Shown piece after piece: positions 17,588 to 26,157 of a stretch of 37,451 nucleotides of DNA (positions are counted from its first letter, which is position 1; each line of letters begins with the position of its first letter). The translations under genes were made by a program, and so were the position numbers. The stretch comes from Gammaproteobacteria bacterium (GTDB lineage: Bacteria > Pseudomonadota > Gammaproteobacteria > Chromatiales > Chromatiaceae): NCBI GenBank assembly GCA_011389885.1, contig JAABTK010000048.1, forward strand, positions 1-37,451, read 5' to 3'. The notes below the pieces were generated by a model, which was not told where the DNA came from, searched no databases, and saw only the letters and a program-made list of their open reading frames with translations.

Positions 17588-18436
17588 ATGCAGCGAATCA
17601 TTACAAAACCGATTTTCGGGGCCTTATTCGGGGCTTGCCTTGGGGTTTCCTGGGTTTCCGTGCAGGCGGAGACGGTGAATTGCACCGCGGTCACGGCGTT
17701 GCCTGCGGTGATCGATGCCCAAGGGGTGTATTGCCTCACCGCGCACTTGGCGACCGATGCGGAATCGGGTCGGGCGATTGAGATTACGGCCAATAATGTG
17801 AGTCTCGATCTCAATGGCTGGAAGGTGGGGGGCATGGCCGCGGGTACGGACACCAGCGCGGTGGGCGTATATAGCGAGGCGAACAACGTAACCGTAAAAA
17901 ATGGCATCGTGCGGGGTTTTTACCAGGGCGTGGTGCTCAGTGGGCGGGGTGCTGTGGTGCGCGACATGCTGGTGGATCAGAACACCTCGGAGGGGATTCG
18001 GGTGGAAGGGCAGGGGGCCTTGGTGGAGCGCAATCAGGTGGTGGATATCGGCGGCTCGGTCAATGCGGGCGATACCAATGCCTACGGCATCTTCGTGGGC
18101 GGTTCGGAGAGCCTGGTGCGCGAGAATATGGTTTCCGGCCTGACCGCGGTAGGCAATGGTTATGAATGGGGGATTTACCTTGCCGGCGGGGCGATGAACA
18201 GCACGGTGCGGGATAACGTGGTGAGTGACGGGGCCATGCCGGAGGGCGCCGGGTACTCGGCCGGCGTGCGTGCGGGCATGACCGAAAATGTCGCCATGGT
18301 GGGCAATGTGGTGAGTAATATGGAGTACGGGCTCTATTACTACGGCGTTTCGAGCGGGGTCTATTCGGGCAATACGGCGGTGAATTGTTTGTCGCCCTTC
18401 TTCGGCGGCACCGCCGGCGCCGGCAATGCACCCTGA
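17588..18436 (+). CDS. Secreted right-handed beta-helix protein
   Basis: The 282-residue protein has a signal peptide (hydrophobic residues 8-24, cleavage probably after VQA). The mature part shows repeated short beta strands with NNV..., DNVV and GNVV turns (for example EANNVTVKNG, VRDNVVSDG, MVGNVVSNM), the pattern of parallel beta-helix (PbH1/NosD-like) folds of surface or polysaccharide-active proteins. No catalytic residues can be assigned. I prefer ATG 17588 to the in-frame ATG 17582, because GGAGGG ends at 17580 and would be too close to the latter. Its 3' end overlaps the trmJ start by 11 bases. Confidence 0.7.
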   Translation: MQRIITKPIFGALFGACLGVSWVSVQAETVNCTAVTALPAVIDAQGVYCLTAHLATDAESGRAIEITANNVSLDLNGWKVGGMAAGTDTSAVGVYSEANNVTVKNGIVRGFYQGVVLSGRGAVVRDMLVDQNTSEGIRVEGQGALVERNQVVDIGGSVNAGDTNAYGIFVGGSESLVRENMVSGLTAVGNGYEWGIYLAGGAMNSTVRDNVVSDGAMPEGAGYSAGVRAGMTENVAMVGNVVSNMEYGLYYYGVSSGVYSGNTAVNCLSPFFGGTAGAGNAP

Positions 18437-19193
18437 GGCGGCGCCCGCCGGGGCGCTTGCGGCGTCGGTATTGGCGCGGATTCGGGTCGTGCTCATTGGC
18501 ACGACGCATCCGGGGAATATCGGGGCCGCGGCGCGGGCGATGAAGAATATGGGCCTGAGCCGGCTGTATTTAGTGTCGCCCAAGATCTACCCGAGCGCCG
18601 AGGCCACGGCCCGGGCCTCGGGGGCGCATGATGTATTGGCCGCGGCGCAGGAGGTCGATTCATTAGACCAGGCGCTGGCAGGCTGTGTGCTGACGGCGGG
18701 GACCAGCGCCCGCTTGCGCGCGGTGAAATGGCCCCAACTGACGCCGCGGGACTGCGCCGCCGAGTTGCTGGAACAGGCGGCGGGGGGCGACGTGGCGCTG
18801 TTGTTCGGGCGCGAGCACAGCGGCCTCAGCAACCAGGAGTTGGATCGCTGCCAGATTTTGGTGAATATCCCCGCCAATCCCGAGTATGCCTCCCTCAATC
18901 TGTCGCAGGCGGTGCAGGTGCTGGGCTACGAGTTGTACTCGCGGTTTTTGACGCTGGAGGGGGGCCTGATCGCGCCTCAGCACCAGGCGGCCCCGGCGGA
19001 GGCGCTGGAGGGCTTCTTCGGGCACCTGGAGCAGGCCATCTTGGACATCGGGTTCGCCGATCCCAAGCAGTCGTCGCGGCTGATGCGGCGGCTGCGGCGG
19101 TTGTTTCACCGCGCGCGCCCGGATCAGGACGACATCAACACCCTGCGCGGGATCCTCAGCGCAGCCCAGGGACGGAAGTCGATGCGCAAGTGA
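18426..19193 (+). CDS. trmJ: tRNA (cytidine/uridine-2'-O)-methyltransferase TrmJ
   Basis: The 255-residue SPOUT-class enzyme methylates position 32 of tRNA. Visible motifs are VVLIGTTHPGNIGAAARAMK near the N terminus, LLFGREHSGLSN and the SAM-site motif NPEYASLNLSQAVQVLGYEL, followed by a C-terminal helical extension (FFGHLEQAILDIGF) typical of TrmJ. The start is ATG 18426, inside the end of the preceding gene; an alternative TTG start near 18471 would give a protein starting just before the conserved core. The overlap suggests cotranscription with the beta-helix gene. Confidence 0.92.
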   Translation: MHPEAAPAGALAASVLARIRVVLIGTTHPGNIGAAARAMKNMGLSRLYLVSPKIYPSAEATARASGAHDVLAAAQEVDSLDQALAGCVLTAGTSARLRAVKWPQLTPRDCAAELLEQAAGGDVALLFGREHSGLSNQELDRCQILVNIPANPEYASLNLSQAVQVLGYELYSRFLTLEGGLIAPQHQAAPAEALEGFFGHLEQAILDIGFADPKQSSRLMRRLRRLFHRARPDQDDINTLRGILSAAQGRKSMRK

Positions 19194-19684
19194 ATAAAAG
19201 CTTGAAGCTTGAAACCGAACACCGGCTTCTCGCCGCTGCGGTCGCCTTGGTTCGGTGTTGGATTTTACATCGCCCGGCTTGCGGCCATCATCGCGGATGC
19301 AATCCGCACCCACAGGCTGCGCTCAGTCTTTCCGCGAGCGCCTTGCAAGCCAGGCCCGATATTACCACTGTATAACGCAAAGGAAAGCCAACGGGCGTCG
19401 AGGCTTTAGCCGGGCCGAACGAAGCCCCAAGCCGCCCTCGGGGACGAGCGGACCTTTGGCGGATCTCTGCGGCGATCACCTGGTCCGCCTGAACCAGGAA
19501 ACGATGGAAACTGGGATCCGTGAGGAAAGCATGGCACACTGGAGCGGTCTCTCTGTTGTACTTTTGGTCGAGAACACAGGAGACCGCCCCTTCGGACAAT
19601 GGTCAAGTTGTTCGAGGGGGTGTTTTTTTGTCCATCATGGATTGTGGACGAGGCGGGCTGGATTCCCGGCTTATAATTTGGCTA

Positions 19685-19816
19685 CGCACAGGAGCGGCGG
19701 ACAGGCATCCCCGTCCTGGAGCGCTGGGACGATTAAACAAGAATTTCGCCGCGCCCTCTGCGGTCCTCTGCGCCCACTGCGTTCCTAAATGGCGTATTTG
19801 TGCGCAGCCGTACTAG
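19685..19816. repeat. Long-TIR repeat family, copy 1 (right part)
   Basis: It shares GGAGCGGCGGACAGGCATCC and the following 40 bases with the copy near 33299, then TGCGTTCC...GGCG and a GTGCGCAGCCGTACTAG right end shared with the other copies. The left terminal repeat is not recognisable here. Confidence 0.7.
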
Positions 19817-19999
19817 AGCGGAGCCCTCAGGCCCGGCTAAGGCCTCAACCCCCTTGAAACGAGCCGTTGGCGGCCGCCGTCGAGAAGGCGCGCAGGCGTT
19901 GAGATACATCTTCGGCCCTGCGGGCCGGATTCGCGGCCGCCAAAGCGTTTGATTCCGCTTGATTTTTGCGGCCGCTCAAAGGACAATGCCGCGGCTAAG

Positions 20000-20157
20000 G
20001 GGCTGTCTAAGAGTGGGATCCGTAGCGAGGGGATGCCATTTTTAGGCCGATTTATGGTTCATTTGAGGCGAATAGCGGGGACTATTTAACGAAAATGAAC
20101 GGAAAATTTGACCAAAAGGGCATTCCCGCAGTCGATTCTCCCATTCTCAGACAGCCT
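20000..20157. mobile_element. 158-bp MITE-like element with 5-bp target duplication
   Basis: The 19-base ends GGGCTGTCTAAGAGTGGGA (20000-20018) and TCCCATTCTCAGACAGCCT (20139-20157) are inverted repeats (16 of 19). CTAAG stands directly outside both ends (19995-19999 and 20158-20162), which looks like a target-site duplication. There is no coding capacity. Its right inner part has a relative at 17386-17411. It ends 83 bases before adk. Confidence 0.8.
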
Positions 20158-20240
20158 CTAAGACGCTGCCCGGCCGTAGGCCTCTGGCGCCGCGGATTGA
20201 AACCCTCAACCTAGTTAAACGACAACAAAAGGAGCACTTC

Positions 20241-20882
20241 ATGCGACTGATTCTATTGGGCGCCCCGGGCGCTGGCAAAGGCACTGTGGCCAAGATGCTG
20301 ACCGAGATCGACGGTTCTGTGCAGATTTCCACCGGCGACATCCTGCGTGGCGCGGTGAAAGACGGCACCGAGCTGGGCAAGCAGGCCGAGGCCTTTATGA
20401 AGGCTGGCGACCTGGTGCCCGATGAGCTGATCATGGGCATCATGGGCGAGCGTTTGAAGGAAAAGGACTGTGAGCCGGGCTTTCTGCTCGACGGCTTCCC
20501 GCGCACCATCCCCCAGGCCGAGGCCCTGAAGACCCTGCTGGCCGACCTGGGCCTGGCGCTGGACGGCGTGGTGAATCTGAACGTGCCGCGTGACGTGATC
20601 CTGGACCGCCTGACCACCCGTCGCACCTGCACCGACTGCGGCGCGATCTACAACGTAAAGAGCAACCCGCCGAAGGAAGAGGGCCAGTGCGACAAGTGCG
20701 GCGGCCCCGTGGTGCAGCGTGACGATGAGACCGAAGAGGCCATCTCCAAGCGTCTGGACGTGTATAACGAAAAAACCGCCCCGCTGGCCGGTTTTTACCA
20801 AAACGAAGGCATGCTGTGGGACATCGAGGCCACCTCTTCCGGCGTGGTGGTGAACACCATTAAGGAAAAGCTGGGCCTGTAA
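20241..20882 (+). CDS. adk: Adenylate kinase
   Basis: The 213-residue enzyme interconverts ATP + AMP and 2 ADP in the cytoplasm. The P-loop is LGAPGAGKGT (6-15), the AMP-binding region STGDILRGA follows, and LDGFPRTIPQ is at about 84. The lid is of the long type with a zinc-finger pattern C130-x2-C133...C150-x2-C153. Many gammaproteobacterial enzymes have replaced these cysteines, so the zinc form is worth noting. A clear ribosome site (AAAGGAG) precedes the ATG and a strong terminator follows. The 158-bp MITE-like element lies just upstream and may supply or separate the promoter. Confidence 0.96.
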   Translation: MRLILLGAPGAGKGTVAKMLTEIDGSVQISTGDILRGAVKDGTELGKQAEAFMKAGDLVPDELIMGIMGERLKEKDCEPGFLLDGFPRTIPQAEALKTLLADLGLALDGVVNLNVPRDVILDRLTTRRTCTDCGAIYNVKSNPPKEEGQCDKCGGPVVQRDDETEEAISKRLDVYNEKTAPLAGFYQNEGMLWDIEATSSGVVVNTIKEKLGL

Positions 20883-20907
20883 TCCCGGGTCCTCGCCCGC
20901 GGGTCGA

Positions 20908-20944
20908 GGCCGAAGGGGCGATGCGCCCCTTCGGCCTTTTTTTT
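20908..20944 (+). terminator. Intrinsic terminator of adk
   Basis: A perfect 13-pair stem (GGCCGAAGGGGCG, 20908-20920, with 20924-20936) closes the loop ATG and is followed by eight T residues (20937-20944). It marks adk as ending its transcript. Confidence 0.93.
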
Positions 20945-21092
20945 GACCTTTTTTCCGGTGCTTGTGCGCGCCTGCACTCGGCCGCTCGGGATCACCGAGG
21001 GCGTGAGCGAAAGACCTTTTTTTAGGCAAGGGTTGATTTTCCGGGGCGGAACTCGGTAAGCTCTGTGTCACATCCGAACCGGGGGAAGACCG

Positions 21093-21512
21093 ATGACCGA
21101 GCGACGCTTCAAGCTGCGCAAGAGCTGCCGCTACGTCGAGCCGCACAACACGCCCGAAGGCCTGCAAGTGGAGGTCTGGGAGGAGGCGGGCTGGAGGCCC
21201 TTCGAGCTGGGGTGGGACTCCCCCGGGTTTTTAGTCTTCATCTACGGCCTGTTTATCTGCCAGCACACCTATATGCGGGTGAATTGCGCGGAGCGCGGCA
21301 TCGGCCTGGAGTCGGCCAGCGGCGAGCTGGAGGTGGTGACTACGGCGGGCTGGGACATCCAGCGCATCGCCGTGCATTTCGACGCCAAGGCGGCCAGCGG
21401 CGAGGCGGGGGTGGACGATATCCAGTACATCACCGGCCGTATGGGGCGCTGTCCGGCATCCCGTAATCTCAAGTCCGTCGCGGATGCCGAGACCACACTC
21501 AAGTTTGTCTGA
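21093..21512 (+). CDS. Small OsmC-like protein
   Basis: The 139-residue protein is not firmly recognised. Its second half (FDAKAASGEAG, YITGRMGRCPASRNLKS) resembles the C-terminal part of OsmC-type proteins, where a conserved cysteine sits in a CPVS-like motif. A cysteine in FICQHTYM could be the partner. OsmC proteins reduce organic hydroperoxides with two such cysteines, but the activity is not shown here. The ATG follows a good GGGGGAAG ribosome site (21079-21086). The receiver-like gene follows 25 bases later, so the two are probably cotranscribed. Confidence 0.6.
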   Translation: MTERRFKLRKSCRYVEPHNTPEGLQVEVWEEAGWRPFELGWDSPGFLVFIYGLFICQHTYMRVNCAERGIGLESASGELEVVTTAGWDIQRIAVHFDAKAASGEAGVDDIQYITGRMGRCPASRNLKSVADAETTLKFV

Positions 21513-21537
21513 GGTTGCGCCGGGTGCGCGCCCGGCC

Positions 21538-21870
21538 ATGATCATAATGTTCATTCAGCTGATTACCGAAAACCTGTTCACCCGGAGCCAATTGGAAGGG
21601 GCTTGGCGCAACGCCGGGGCCGACGTGGGCGTGGAGGGACCCGACGGCGGGCCGAGCCTGATCGTGATCGATCTCACCCTGCCGGACGCGGTGGACAACA
21701 TCCGCAGCCTGCGCCAGCGCTATCCGGGGGTGGAGATCCTCGCCTTCGCCCCGCATTTGGACGGCGAATCCTTCAAGCAGGCCCGGGCCGCGGGGACCAC
21801 GTCCGGCGTGGCCCGGACCCAGGTGCGCGACCGGGTGTTGGCGCAGATTTCGAATTCCAGCGCCCGTTAA
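21538..21870 (+). CDS. Small receiver-like protein
   Basis: The protein of about 110 residues has a receiver-like alternation of strands and helices with LIVIDLTLP in the place of the phosphorylation motif and AFAPHLDGES in the place of the alpha4 region. It lacks the acidic pair at the N terminus (MIIMFIQLITEN), so normal phosphorylation is doubtful. The frame is open upstream to 21484, overlapping the previous gene; I chose ATG 21538 because the domain begins there. No clear ribosome site is seen. The 3' end runs up to the repeat at 21880. Confidence 0.55.
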   Translation: MIIMFIQLITENLFTRSQLEGAWRNAGADVGVEGPDGGPSLIVIDLTLPDAVDNIRSLRQRYPGVEILAFAPHLDGESFKQARAAGTTSGVARTQVRDRVLAQISNSSAR

Positions 21871-21879
21871 AAGGCTGTA

Positions 21880-22195
21880 CTCGTACAGCAGCGCCTGAGT
21901 ATCGGAAACAACCCAGGCGCCCTTCGAACGCAGAGCGCGCGGAGAACCGCGGAGGGCGCAGAGGGGGTGGTTGGTTCCGCGGGTCCCCAAGCCCCGGCTT
22001 GGGGACCGGCGTCATAACGGAAACCACCGTGGGAGCGGATTGCATCCGCGATGACGGCCCCTGGTCCGGCGCCAACGCCTGGGACAAGCCGCTAAAGCGG
22101 CTGATCGCGGTTGCAAACCGCTCCCACCAGCAAGCAAAACCTCCTCTGCGCCCTCTGCGTTCCAAAAGGCGTTGTTTCCGTTATGTGTGCGCAGG
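21880..22195. repeat. Long-TIR repeat family, copy 2, with an internal REP-like pair
   Basis: The left end has GTATCGGAAACAACCCAGGCG (near 21899) and the right end GGCGTTGTTTCCGTTAT (near 22170), inverted to each other. CGCAGAG-rich sequence lies inside both ends. In the centre stand two REP-like sequences facing each other (22029-22054 and 22102-22127). It fills the space between the receiver-like gene and the convergent zinc-ribbon gene and touches the latter's stop codon. Confidence 0.75.
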
Positions 22196-22199
22196 CATA

Positions 22200-23399
22200 T
22201 TAACGGGTTCGTTTCATATCGGAGCAGTCGGCGGCGTTGGCATGGATGTCGATCTCCCAATGGGTGCCGGGGTCGATGCGCTCCCATTCGGAAAAAGGCA
22301 GGTCGCAGCGGTAGGTCTGGGCGTCTTCCGGGGCGTGAAACACCACCGTGTAACGCTCGCTCCGGGGGCCTTCCCGCTCGCAGCCGAGGCATTCGCCCTG
22401 GGGGTCCAATCGGGTCTCGGGCCAATGGGGTTCGCGGTCGGCGCCGCGGGCCTCGGCGGTGCGTTCGGGGCCCCAGTCGTTGATCTTAAAGTCGCACATC
22501 TGCGCATACACGGGCTCTTCGCGGTAGCGGGTCTTGCATTGCATCCCGCTCGGCTTGGCGCTGTCGCCGGGCAGTTCCAGGTAGCACTTTTGGGCCATTA
22601 CCGGCTCTTTACGGTATTCCGGGGTGCAGGCTTGTTGTTCGCGAAAGGTGCCATCGCCTTGGTCGATGCGCTCGGTGATGCATTTCTCGCCGGTTTTCAC
22701 TTGATTGTGGCTGCGCTCTTCGGCGACTTGCCGGATTTCGTTCGGGTTCACCATTAGGGTGGCCGGCAGCTCGTCGCACCAAGCCTCGCAGGCATGGCTT
22801 TGGGGAACCTTGCGGCGCTCCTTTTCTTGGCGTTTGCGGCTGACCTCGGTGGCGCCGCTGGGCAGGCTGTCGCACCAGACTTGGCGCGATTGGGGGCCGA
22901 AGCTTTGCACCTCAATAGTGCGTTCCCATTCGAGCCCGGCGGCCTCGACGCCGACGGTTTTGCCGCCGAGTAGGAAGTAGCCGATGCCGATGCCGGCGGC
23001 GACCGTGGCGCCGATGCCTGCCTTGCCCGCCCAGCCGGTGTTGTTTTCGCCGGCCTGCGGGGGCTTGGGTTGGCCGGCCGGCGATGCGGCTGCGGCTGCG
23101 GCGGATAGCGGGGCGCCGCAACGGTGGCAGAAATCGGCGTTGGCGCCGTTCATGGCCTCGCAGCGCGGGCAGGGCAGGTCGTTGCCGAAATAAAAATGCT
23201 GTTCCACCGCGACCTTGTCCGCTTCCTCGGGGAAGTAGCGTTTTTCGGGGTCTTGCTCGGCCCCGCAGTGGGGGCAGAAGCGGTGGCTGTGCGCGAGCAG
23301 CTTGGAGGCCCCGCAATGCGCGCAGTCCCAGAGCATTTCATAGGCGCCGAGGTCGCGGCTTTCGGCGGGGGCGGAGTCGTCGTGGGTGGAGTCGGTCAT
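22200..23399 (-). CDS. Zinc-ribbon membrane protein of unknown function
   Basis: The 399-residue protein begins with two zinc ribbons, C26-x2-C29...C42-x2-C45 and C77-x2-C80...C91-x2-C94. Then comes an Ala/Pro-rich linker, one membrane helix (about 125-147, TVAAGIGIGYFLLGG) and a 250-residue domain with many paired cysteines (VWCDSLP, EAWCDELP, EKCITER, MCDFKIND, YRCDLPF), probably outside the membrane. I do not recognise the family. The start is ATG 23399 with GGAGA seven bases upstream; an ATG at 23420 overlaps that site. It is third in a minus-strand run after DUF1631 and PilZ genes. Confidence 0.75.
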   Translation of the reverse strand: MTDSTHDDSAPAESRDLGAYEMLWDCAHCGASKLLAHSHRFCPHCGAEQDPEKRYFPEEADKVAVEQHFYFGNDLPCPRCEAMNGANADFCHRCGAPLSAAAAAASPAGQPKPPQAGENNTGWAGKAGIGATVAAGIGIGYFLLGGKTVGVEAAGLEWERTIEVQSFGPQSRQVWCDSLPSGATEVSRKRQEKERRKVPQSHACEAWCDELPATLMVNPNEIRQVAEERSHNQVKTGEKCITERIDQGDGTFREQQACTPEYRKEPVMAQKCYLELPGDSAKPSGMQCKTRYREEPVYAQMCDFKINDWGPERTAEARGADREPHWPETRLDPQGECLGCEREGPRSERYTVVFHAPEDAQTYRCDLPFSEWERIDPGTHWEIDIHANAADCSDMKRTR

Positions 23400-23462
23400 C
23401 GGTGGTCTCCGGTGAGACATAAACCAAGAAGAAATAATAAAGTGAGGGGCTGCGTGTGCGGC

Positions 23463-23840
23463 TCAGCCGGCACCGGTTTCGAATAGCGAGATGCGGCCGT
23501 GGATGATGTCGTTCCAGTATTGGTAGTCGGTGTAGTCGGCCTCATGGATCAGGATGCCGGCCTCGTAGTCGTGCGGGCCTTTTTGCTCGCACCAACGCAC
23601 CTCGCCGGTGAGTAGAAAGCGTTTATGGTGATCTTCGAGTTCCACCACCAGATCGAACAGGTGATCCGCGGGCACGGGCTCGGGAAAATGCACCCGCAGG
23701 CCTTTCGGCGAGATGTCCACGGTATGGGTGGTGACGACATGCCCGGAATCCAGGCCTGCGACGCCCGGCAAGGTGAGTTGCAGCGAAATCGATTCGTTGC
23801 TGAATAGACGGGGTTTTGAACGGCGGTTGTCGTCTTGCAT
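23463..23840 (-). CDS. PilZ domain protein
   Basis: The 125-residue single-domain protein has the c-di-GMP-binding signature in both parts: R7-x3-R11 (RRSKPR) and D42-x-S44-x2-G47 (DISPKG). It should bind cyclic di-GMP and act as a small effector or adaptor. The gene starts 27 bases after the DUF1631 gene on the same strand, so the two are likely cotranscribed, and PilZ may be a partner of the larger protein. No strong ribosome site is visible. Confidence 0.88.
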   Translation of the reverse strand: MQDDNRRSKPRLFSNESISLQLTLPGVAGLDSGHVVTTHTVDISPKGLRVHFPEPVPADHLFDLVVELEDHHKRFLLTGEVRWCEQKGPHDYEAGILIHEADYTDYQYWNDIIHGRISLFETGAG

Positions 23841-23867
23841 GGATTGAAAGCACCCGTGAGTTAGGGG

Positions 23868-25739
23868 TTAGTCGGGCTGGGTGTGACGAATCCATCGCAG
23901 GTCGTCCAGACGCTTGTCCTCTGCCGCGCCATAGTCGAGTATAGTCGCGTAGCCTGAGATAATGTTCTCCGCGAGTTGTTCGGGGAGTTGCTCGGACAGT
24001 TTGCGCCCGTTACGGTCGGTGAACACCAGCTTGCCGGTGCGCTTGAGCTTGAGCCCCAGCGAGACCACCTGGGTGTTGCTGTCGTCGTCGAGCAGTTCCA
24101 GCATGCCGCCGGGCTGCAGCTTGTTGACCTCGCCGAGGGCCTGGTCCAAGGCCGCTTGCCGCGCTTGGCGCTCTTCTTCGGCCTTCTTTTCGGCCGCGCG
24201 CTGGGCCTCGTCCTCGCGGCGGCGGGTCTCGGCCTCGAGGATGCGCTTCAGTTCCTGCTCCTTGGCGATTTTGCGTTCTTCCGCGGCGCGCTTCTGGCGG
24301 CGGGCTGTTTCCTTTTCGTGCCGAATTTCCTTTTCCTTGCGCTCAAGTTCCTTGCCGATGGCCTGCATGTAGCTTTCGAGCATGGCCAGCGCCTGGGTCA
24401 ACAGCGGCTCGAATACCGGCTGCATGTCGATGGGGGTGATGGTCTTCTTGCGCAGGCCGTCGGTGAAGGTGTCGAAGTCGTAACGGGTGCTCAGTACGCC
24501 GGCATAGTTGGAAAACAGCAGGTAGCCGTGGTCGGTGTTGATCTCGATCAGCTTGGCGCGTATGGCGAGGCCTTGGCGCTTGATTCGGAACCAGGTTCCG
24601 GGCTGGGTGTCGATGATCTCCTGCGGCGGTTTGATGACATAGTCCTTGGCGCTTTCGGCGTCGCCCTTGGGAAAGGCGACCATTTTGATCAGCCGCGGGT
24701 CCGGCTCCTTGCCGCGGATGACGGCGAGGTGAATATGCCCTAGGGCGTTGAAGAACTTGTCCGTGGGGATGTTGTGAAAGATGCTGTCCGAGCCCTGCCG
24801 CAGGCGGTTCAGGGACTGCGGGAGCTGATCGCGCATGCGGCGCTTGAGTTCCGCCTCGTCGCGGGTGACCACGCTCCAAATGAGTTGGTACATGTCGCGA
24901 ATGCCCTGGCGCCAGGCGTCGCTGTCCACCCCTTGGCGCAGGAAGGTGACGTACAGGTACTTGCTCCAGACTTGGTGCAGAAAGTCCACCACGAAGGCCG
25001 GCACCTTCTTGCCCGAGACGGCCCTGGAGATCACCTGTTGCACATTGGCCCGCACGTCGTTAGAGGCGCGTTTGTTTTGCTCCTGCTCGATAAAGGCGCT
25101 TTCGAGTCGGCCCAAGCGTTTTTCATGCTCCTGCAATACGGCGGCGAAGTCCTGGCGGGCCTCGGCGAAGGCCTCGCGCGGGGGGCGCTGGTTGGCCACC
25201 GATTGCAAGGTGGTGGCCTCCATGGCCTCCAGGATGTCCATGGCCTTCGGGGCGGAGCCTTCGTCGAAGCCCTTGGCCACGCGCAAGCTGTACTCGAAGA
25301 AGTCGCGCACCGGATGCGTTGGGGCCGCTAGGTCGGCCGGCTCGCGCAGCAGACTGCGGGCGATGCCGAATTGTTGGGTTTGCAGCGCGAGGTAGGCGGC
25401 GGCGTGCAGGTGCTGGGTCTGTTCCACCAGGTTGAACAGGAATTCGGTCAGCTTGAGCTGGCAGATGTGGTGCAGCGAGAGGGCGCGTTCCTCGGTTTGG
25501 TTGGCGCTGTCTTCCAGTGCCTGGTTTAGGGTCAGCAACGGGTTCAGGCGCACGAAATCCGGGGTCTTGCCGCTGCTCCGGGAGGCCTGGTGGCGCTCGG
25601 CTATGCCGATCAGCATGTCCCGAATCTCGGCCGACGCTAAATTCTTGGCGTCCGAAGGAAACACCTTTTCCGACAAGCCTTCAAGCTCAGCGGCTTGGGC
25701 GAGGAGGCGTTCGAGCTTATTGAAGACGTCGTCGGACAT
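23868..25739 (-). CDS. DUF1631 family protein
   Basis: The 623-residue protein resembles the DUF1631 family. Landmarks are FLHQVWSKYLYVTFLRQG (about 250), LPQSLNRLRQG (about 310) and GTWFRIKRQGLAIRAKLIEI (about 378), a PilZ-like strand pattern used in this family. A charged coiled coil occupies about 455-545, and a C-terminal domain contains GGMLELLDDDSN. No catalytic residues are evident. The function is unknown; neighbourhood with a PilZ protein suggests c-di-GMP-linked control. It is transcribed divergently from nifB. Confidence 0.75.
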   Translation of the reverse strand: MSDDVFNKLERLLAQAAELEGLSEKVFPSDAKNLASAEIRDMLIGIAERHQASRSSGKTPDFVRLNPLLTLNQALEDSANQTEERALSLHHICQLKLTEFLFNLVEQTQHLHAAAYLALQTQQFGIARSLLREPADLAAPTHPVRDFFEYSLRVAKGFDEGSAPKAMDILEAMEATTLQSVANQRPPREAFAEARQDFAAVLQEHEKRLGRLESAFIEQEQNKRASNDVRANVQQVISRAVSGKKVPAFVVDFLHQVWSKYLYVTFLRQGVDSDAWRQGIRDMYQLIWSVVTRDEAELKRRMRDQLPQSLNRLRQGSDSIFHNIPTDKFFNALGHIHLAVIRGKEPDPRLIKMVAFPKGDAESAKDYVIKPPQEIIDTQPGTWFRIKRQGLAIRAKLIEINTDHGYLLFSNYAGVLSTRYDFDTFTDGLRKKTITPIDMQPVFEPLLTQALAMLESYMQAIGKELERKEKEIRHEKETARRQKRAAEERKIAKEQELKRILEAETRRREDEAQRAAEKKAEEERQARQAALDQALGEVNKLQPGGMLELLDDDSNTQVVSLGLKLKRTGKLVFTDRNGRKLSEQLPEQLAENIISGYATILDYGAAEDKRLDDLRWIRHTQPD

Positions 25740-26045
25740 GGGCTATGGCGATCCAGCCTGGCTGCGCGCGGAGATAAGGAGGAAACAGGCGCTATTGTAG
25801 CGCGTTTGCCCCGGTCTGCGAAAACCGTCTGTGCCGTGTGGCGGTGTTTTTTTCGCCTTGGCGCGGGTGTGCTTGGCCGCTGACCGCAAACCAGCTCCGC
25901 GCGCCCTATGCTGCGCCGCGTCCTCGGCGTTGCCGGCGTGCCGGATCGGGCGTTTTCAGCCATTCTGCTGCCAGGCGTTTGGACCGCAGGCCGAATGGTC
26001 TTGGGCGCTGGAGCGGGCCCGCCCCCGCGTCGTCGGAAATCCAAT

Positions 26046-26061
26046 TGTCGGTTTTGTTACA
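26046..26061 (+). promoter_or_regulatory. Putative NifA upstream activator site
   Basis: TGT-N10-ACA, the NifA binding consensus, is matched exactly (TGT 26046-26048, ten bases, ACA 26059-26061). It lies about 97 bases upstream of the -24 element, a usual distance for NifA acting through DNA looping. Confidence 0.72.
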
Positions 26062-26157
26062 GGCCGGGGTTTTGGGGCGAAAGACGCCGCCGGCTTTCCC
26101 CATGCAGGCGCGCCGGAATGCTTTTTAAACAAGACCTTAGGCCGGCCCTTCAGAAAC

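Larger units (their letters stand above)
19194..20240. other. 1-kb non-coding, repeat-rich spacer between trmJ and adk
   Basis: I see no gene. In order it holds: an inverted REP-like sequence (19288-19312); GAGGCTTTAGCCGGG (from about 19396) and its counterpart CCCGGCTAAGGCCTCAA (19832-19848) facing each other; an imperfect hairpin (about 19544-19590, GGTCTC... to ...GAGACC); a member of the long-TIR repeat family (19685-19816); an inverted GGCGGCCGC pair (about 19870 and 19933); and the MITE-like element (20000-20157). The adk ribosome site AAAGGAG lies at 20227-20233. Confidence 0.7.

Noticed and set aside
19520-19816. Possible small gene of 98 codons
   Set aside because: It lies over a hairpin and a repeat copy, has no ribosome site and no recognisable protein features.
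21603-22757. 384-codon plus-strand frame
   Set aside because: It runs out of frame through the receiver-like gene, through the repeat at 21880-22195 and antisense to the zinc-ribbon gene.
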